NCBI GenBank assembly: GCA_037951105.1
Contig: JBAMJV010004354.1
Location: 1 to 64,000, forward strand
Source of the DNA: Echinarachnius parma
Taxonomy: Eukaryota; Echinodermata; Echinoidea; Clypeasteroida; Echinarachniidae
Direction: 5' to 3'
Length of the DNA: 64,000 nt
The notes under the pieces were generated by a model. The model saw only the letters and a list, made by a program, of their open reading frames with translations, searched no databases and was not told the DNA's origin. Below are positions 53,328 to 59,500 of the stretch, one piece after another. The stretch's first letter is position 1; every line of letters starts with the position of its first letter. Made by a program: the position numbers and the translations under genes.

Positions 53328-56300
53328 CAGAGTGCATTGCCAATTTGAGTTACTCATAGAAATAAATTGCCATTTTCAAAAAGCCATAGTTTTCTAATTT
53401 CTTGACCGATTAATTGTGCTAATTGTCCCTTAAAATATTTTATTTGATGATGTAGGTTTATTATCATACCAATCTCGCAAAGTGTTCCTTCATATCCCGC
53501 AGCACACGTACAGTTGTAGCCATTCACTAGGTCTGTACAGTTCGCTCCATTCTGACAGGGAGATGATGAACATTCGTCAATACCTGTGAATTCAGACATG
53601 TAGAATAGGCCAGTCAATGGACATTGTGTTTTTTGGGGGTTCCCCATTCTATACACCCTCTCTATAAACCCCTATTCAGTACTTTACTTCCACTTTGTTA
53701 GAAACTTGGTTAACTATTCACTAATAAATACAAAATTGGAGGAGGAAAAGGAAGGGGTAGATCCCCCCTCCTGCACAATCCCTCAAGCTATAAATTGTCC
53801 ATTATGTAGTACACTTTAATAGTAGCTTTCGTGCTCCTTCTTGCTTTGCTCCCTACCAAGCCCCAAATGTGCAAAAAGAAGTTAGAATTACATTAATGGT
53901 AAATATATTACTCATTGCGGATATAGTATCGAAAATAATATCGCTAGTGATATTCGTTTGTCTCGCAATGTATGGTCAACATGGAATCTAAAAGATCCCG
54001 ACGTTTTGTATGCCGCTGCAATACTTTGTCAAGTGATATGAAATAATGTAAAACAATCCTATTTATGCTCTCGTGCGGCTCCCAACCGCGTTATCTCGTA
54101 TGAGCGAGTCAATTCCTAATTGGTCCATAACGGGCAAATTCTATTGGCCGGTGTACCCGGGTGCTAAACTAATCAACGAGGCGCTGGCTCGGCTCGCTTG
54201 TTAGGTGGGAACAATAGCAAGCTCGACCAATCAACGGACAAATTGTATACCTACAATTCTTCCTGAACCCTATCCTACGCCTTATCCCACCCCTATTCAA
54301 TCGTTTTGCTCCCTCACCAGCCACCAATATGCATAATAATAATAATAATGAAACACTTTTATATAGTGCATATTAAACACATAAGCACAATTGCATGTCC
54401 CTATGGCTACCATGCCCCAAAAGAAGTTAGAAATTAATGGTTTGAGTATCTAAAAAATACCTGTTTGGCAATCAGTTCCTGTATATCCTGCAGCACATAC
54501 ACAGCTGTATCCATCCAGCAGGTCCACACATGTCCCACCATTCTGACAAGGAGATGATGCACATTCATCGATGTCTGTAAATTCATAAAATAGTGTGAGA
54601 TTAGTCAATGGACAATGTGTATTTGGAAAGGCATAGGATTTTCCGAAGGCTAAAGAAGAACGCTGCTTCACAGAAGGATATATTCTCTGAAGCTAGGAAA
54701 TCCTACAACATTAAAGGGTACCATCACCCCAAAATAATATTCTTATAAATGAAAGGTAACAACTTTAGTAGTCCATTCCATCAACAAGTTCACAATCAAA
54801 ATAAATAAATAAATATATTAATTGGAAAACGTATCACCATTCTAAAGCATGCGTTCATGGGTCTGAATTACAAACACTAATTTGTCCAGAGCGAACGAAT
54901 CGTCCAGGATTCTATTGTCTCCAAACGTACGCGTGACTAGCATTGGTGCACTCGCAAATGTTTGGCCCATACGGAACCAGGAAATAATAGTGGTTCCGTA
55001 ATTGGTGGTAATTAATTGTTTTGTTTATGAATTACACAACCCTTTGCAAAATATTGGGTATCTATTTGATATCACAAAACGATACCAAATCATAAAACTA
55101 TGTGTTGTTCTTTGCCTGGTGGTCCCCTTTAAAGGGGTAGTACAGTTTTGGTAAGGCTGAACTTTAGTTACCAAAAACTGCACAGTGATATTACAAACTA
55201 ATAGTTATAACTCCATCGATGCTCGAAAGGTATACAACATTACAAACGACTAAGTAAAAGGCCTGTTATCATTTTAAAAGAGTCACTAAAACACAAGAGG
55301 GCGCTGGTGGTGGAATAGCAGATTTCTATAGAACAATGCATATAAGCTATAACAAAACTACATTTTGCAACATTGTCAAAATCCCTAAAATTTACTTACA
55401 ACTCTAGCCATTCTCATATACCATAAACATGTGGACACTCGCTCACTTCTTTGATTGAATGACAACACAGCTAAAAGTTGACATTTTCATGGACTGATTT
55501 ATGCAATAATCGAACGCCCCAATACTTGTTAACATAATATTTTGATGACACTGGTCATTGGGATGAAATTGTATGATTTTATTAAGCATCACGAAAATTG
55601 GCCTGTGTCAGCTCAGTTAGGCTCGCCATTGACTTTGTACATGTGTGACGTCACTAGCGTTTTCTGTCGATTACGTGCAAAGTCAATTACTGAGCGGTAT
55701 CCAGGATACATAGCAGCTACGCAAGCCTACCTTAAGTTCATTCGTTATCCCGTTTCCGTGATTATTTGTTATAAACGATACTTACTATTGTTGTGCTAAG
55801 ATCCTGAGCTACCACGCCGTGATTCTATTCCGCCTCTAAAATCAATAGGTGATATTTCCGACACAAATCAGAAGATGGTCTAAAAAAGTGACGCGAATTT
55901 CTAAAAACAAGATATCCGTGAGCTAATGTACAGAAAATAGAAAACATCGCGCATACGCTTGCACCGCGAGCGTACTGCGCGCAGTATGGAAGTAGGTCAC
56001 CTTTCAGGGGTGAATGTTGTACATAATCTGCCTCGGGATGGGAGAAAAGGGGGCGCGGATGCAAAAACTTGTATGGTACCTCATGTATTTTTATTGTAAA
56101 TAGAATCATGGATCAGCTCTCTTTCGTTAAAAAGATATGTACCATGAAGTGTTCAGATTTGAAATTCTCTATAGGGAGAATTTAAACTGTGTACAAGGTA
56201 AATGCAGGGAGTTGGCAAATACAAATTTACATTTTCATATTATTCAGATCAGATCGCATTTTATCGATCCTTCATCAGTTTGTGCACATGTGAACAAAGT

Positions 56301-56536
56301 TACTAGAGCCCTTAAATTGAAATACCTGTTTGGCAATGTGTTCCTGCATATCCAGCAGTACACGTGCAGTTGTATCCATTCAACAGGTCTGTGCAGTTCG
56401 CTCCATTCTGACAGGGAGTTGATGAACATTCGTCGATATCTGTGATTTCAGACATGTAGAGTGAGATTAGCCAATGGACATTGTGATTTGGCCAGGCCAA
56501 TGTGTCTATGCATACAAATACAATCCCACTATTGGA

Positions 56537-56596
<60 letters not shown>

Positions 56597-59500
56597 CAGA
56601 GTGCATTGCCAATTTGAGTTACTCATAGAAATAAATTGCCATTTTCAAAAAGCCATAGTTTTCTAATTTCTTGACCGATTAATTGTGCTAATTGTCCCTT
56701 AAAATATTTTATTTGATGATGTAGGTTTATTATCATACCAATCTCGCAAAGTGTTCCTTCATATCCCGCAGCACACGTACAGTTGTAGCCATTCACTAGG
56801 TCTGTACAGTTCGCTCCATTCTGACAGGGAGATGATGAACATTCGTCAATACCTGTGAATTCAGACATGTAGAATAGGCCAGTCAATGGACATTGTGTTT
56901 TTTGGGGGTTCCCCATTCTATACACCCTCTCTATAAACCCCTATTCAGTACTTTACTTCCACTTTGTTAGAAACTTGGTTAACTATTCACTAATAAATAC
57001 AAAATTGGAGGAGGAAAAGGAAGGGGTAGATCCCCCCTCCTGCACAATCCCTCAAGCTATAAATTGTCCATTATGTAGTACACTTTAATAGTAGCTTTCG
57101 TGCTCCTTCTTGCTTTGCTCCCTACCAAGCCCCAAATGTGCAAAAAGAAGTTAGAATTACATTAATGGTAAATATATTACTCATTGCGGATATAGTATCG
57201 AAAATAATATCGCTAGTGATATTCGTTTGTCTCGCAATGTATGGTCAACATGGAATCTAAAAGATCCCGACGTTTTGTATGCCGCTGCAATACTTTGTCA
57301 AGTGATATGAAATAATGTAAAACAATCCTATTTATGCTCTCGTGCGGCTCCCAACCGCGTTATCTCGTATGAGCGAGTCAATTCCTAATTGGTCCATAAC
57401 GGGCAAATTCTATTGGCCGGTGTACCCGGGTGCTAAACTAATCAACGAGGCGCTGGCTCGGCTCGCTTGTTAGGTGGGAACAATAGCGAGCTCGACCAAT
57501 CAACGGACAAATTTTATACCTACAATTCTTCCTGAACCCTATCCTACGCCTTATCCCACCCCTATTCAATCGTTTTGCTCCCTCACCAGCCACCAATATG
57601 CATAATAATAATAATAATGAAACACTTTTATATAGTGCATATTAAACATATAAGCACAATTGCATGTCCCTATGGCTACCATGCCCCAAAAGAAGTTAGA
57701 AATTAATGGTTTAAGTATCTAAAAAATACCTGTTTGGCAATCAGTTCCTGTATATCCTGCAGCACATACACAGCTGTATCCATCCAGCAGGTCCACACAT
57801 GTCCCACCATTGTGACAAGGAGATGATGCACATTCATCGATGTCTGTAAATTCATAAAATAGTGTGAGATTAGTCAATGGACAATGTGTATTTGGAAAGG
57901 CATAGGATTTTCCGAAGGCTAAAGAAGAACGCTGCTTCACAGAAGGATATATTCTCTGAAGCTAGGAAATCCTACAACATTAAAGGGTACCATCACCCCA
58001 AAATAATATTCTTATAAATGAAAGGTAACAACTTTAGTAGTCCATTCCATCAACAAGTTCACAAACAAAATAAATAAATAAATATATTAATTGGAAAACG
58101 TATCACCATTCTAAAGCATGCGTTCATGGGTCTGAATTACAAACACTAATTTGTCCAGAGCGAACGAATCGTCCAGGATTCTATTGTCTACAAACGTACG
58201 CGTGACTAGCATTGGTGCACTCGCAAATGTTTGGCCCATACGGAACCAGGAAATAATAGTGGTTCCGTAATTGGTGGTAATTAATTGTTTTGTTTATGAA
58301 TTACACAACCCTTTGCAAAATATTGGGTATCTATTTGATATCACAAAACGATACCAAATCATAAAACTATGTGTTGTTCTTTGCCTGGTGGTCCCCTTTA
58401 AAGGGGTAGTACAGTTTTGGTAAGGCTGAACTTTAGTTACCAAAAACTGCACAGTGATATTACAAACTAATAGTTATAACTCCATCGATGCTCGAAAGGT
58501 ATACAACATTACAAACGACTAAGTAAAAGGCCTGTTATCATTTTAAAAGAGTCACTAAAACACAAGAGGGCGCTGTCTAAAAAGCATTATTGGTTACAAC
58601 AATTTTCATTTGTTGAAATAATGATTAGATAGAGAGATCATCAACAACTATTTAAAAACCGCTTTTGAAAATTTTTGAAAAAGTGTAAGCATTTTTTAAA
58701 TTAAAAAAAAATATCATTGAATAAATCTGGGCCCCAGATTTATTATGATCAGATATATTTATTGATATTTCAGCGATTTCTGAACCGATTTTGACCAAAT
58801 AAAGTTTATTCTGCCATTCAAATTCCATGTTCTTTCAAATTCAACACTCAGTTTTTCATTACCTCACACAAAAATTGTGTTGTGTAGCGCCCTCTCTACC
58901 AACACTGAATTACCCCTTTAAGGCAGAGAAAGAAACAAAAACAAACTACGACAAAAAAACTGAAAGACGAACTTGCTGACAAAAATCTCAGCAGTTATAA
59001 GTAGCGGAGAGTTGTCAACACACTATCTGGCACAGGGGCTCATTGTGATATTCCCCTCATGGTTCATAATGATGTTGCCCACATTACAGCAGGAGAAAAG
59101 GTAAAACGTTCTGCCAGATACTTGCAGAGAAATGCCCTCTACCAGATGCATTGACTCGGCTTCACACCTCTAAGATTGTACTGCTACGTCCATTCACAAC
59201 ATAATCTTCACATCCAAGATTATCAACAGACTACTGAAGCGACTCTCCCCGGACAAAGCAACAGGCCCAGACCAAATTCTTACAAGAAAATAATAATAAT
59301 AATATTTATATATAAAATATAAACATTTATAGAGCGCAGATTGCAATGAGCTTCTAATGCTAGGTTTACACCATGTCCCCGTCGGCCACAGCAGCCCCGT
59401 TTGCCCAAAACGTAGCGCGCCGTGAGATTTTGACAAATTTTCCCTCTGTATTCAAGTTTTGTTAGGTCTTGCCAAGTTTTCTCACGGTCTATCACGGTAT

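Larger units (their letters stand above)
51985..55305. repeat. 3.3-kb tandem duplication, copy 1 (3321 bp)
   Basis: Starts at GGTGGTGGAATAGCAG and ends at AGAGGGCGCTG, where copy 2 begins. Contains three EGF exons. It differs from copy 2 by a few substitutions, a 78-bp segment present only here (about 52612-52690) and a shorter (TG)n at 53298-53322. Confidence 0.93.
55306..58575. repeat. 3.3-kb tandem duplication, copy 2 (3270 bp)
   Basis: Near-identical to 51985-55305: offset 3321 bp at the left, 3243 bp after the 78-bp deletion and 3269 bp after the longer (TG)n at 56539-56591. The very low divergence, introns included, means a recent duplication. Confidence 0.93.
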
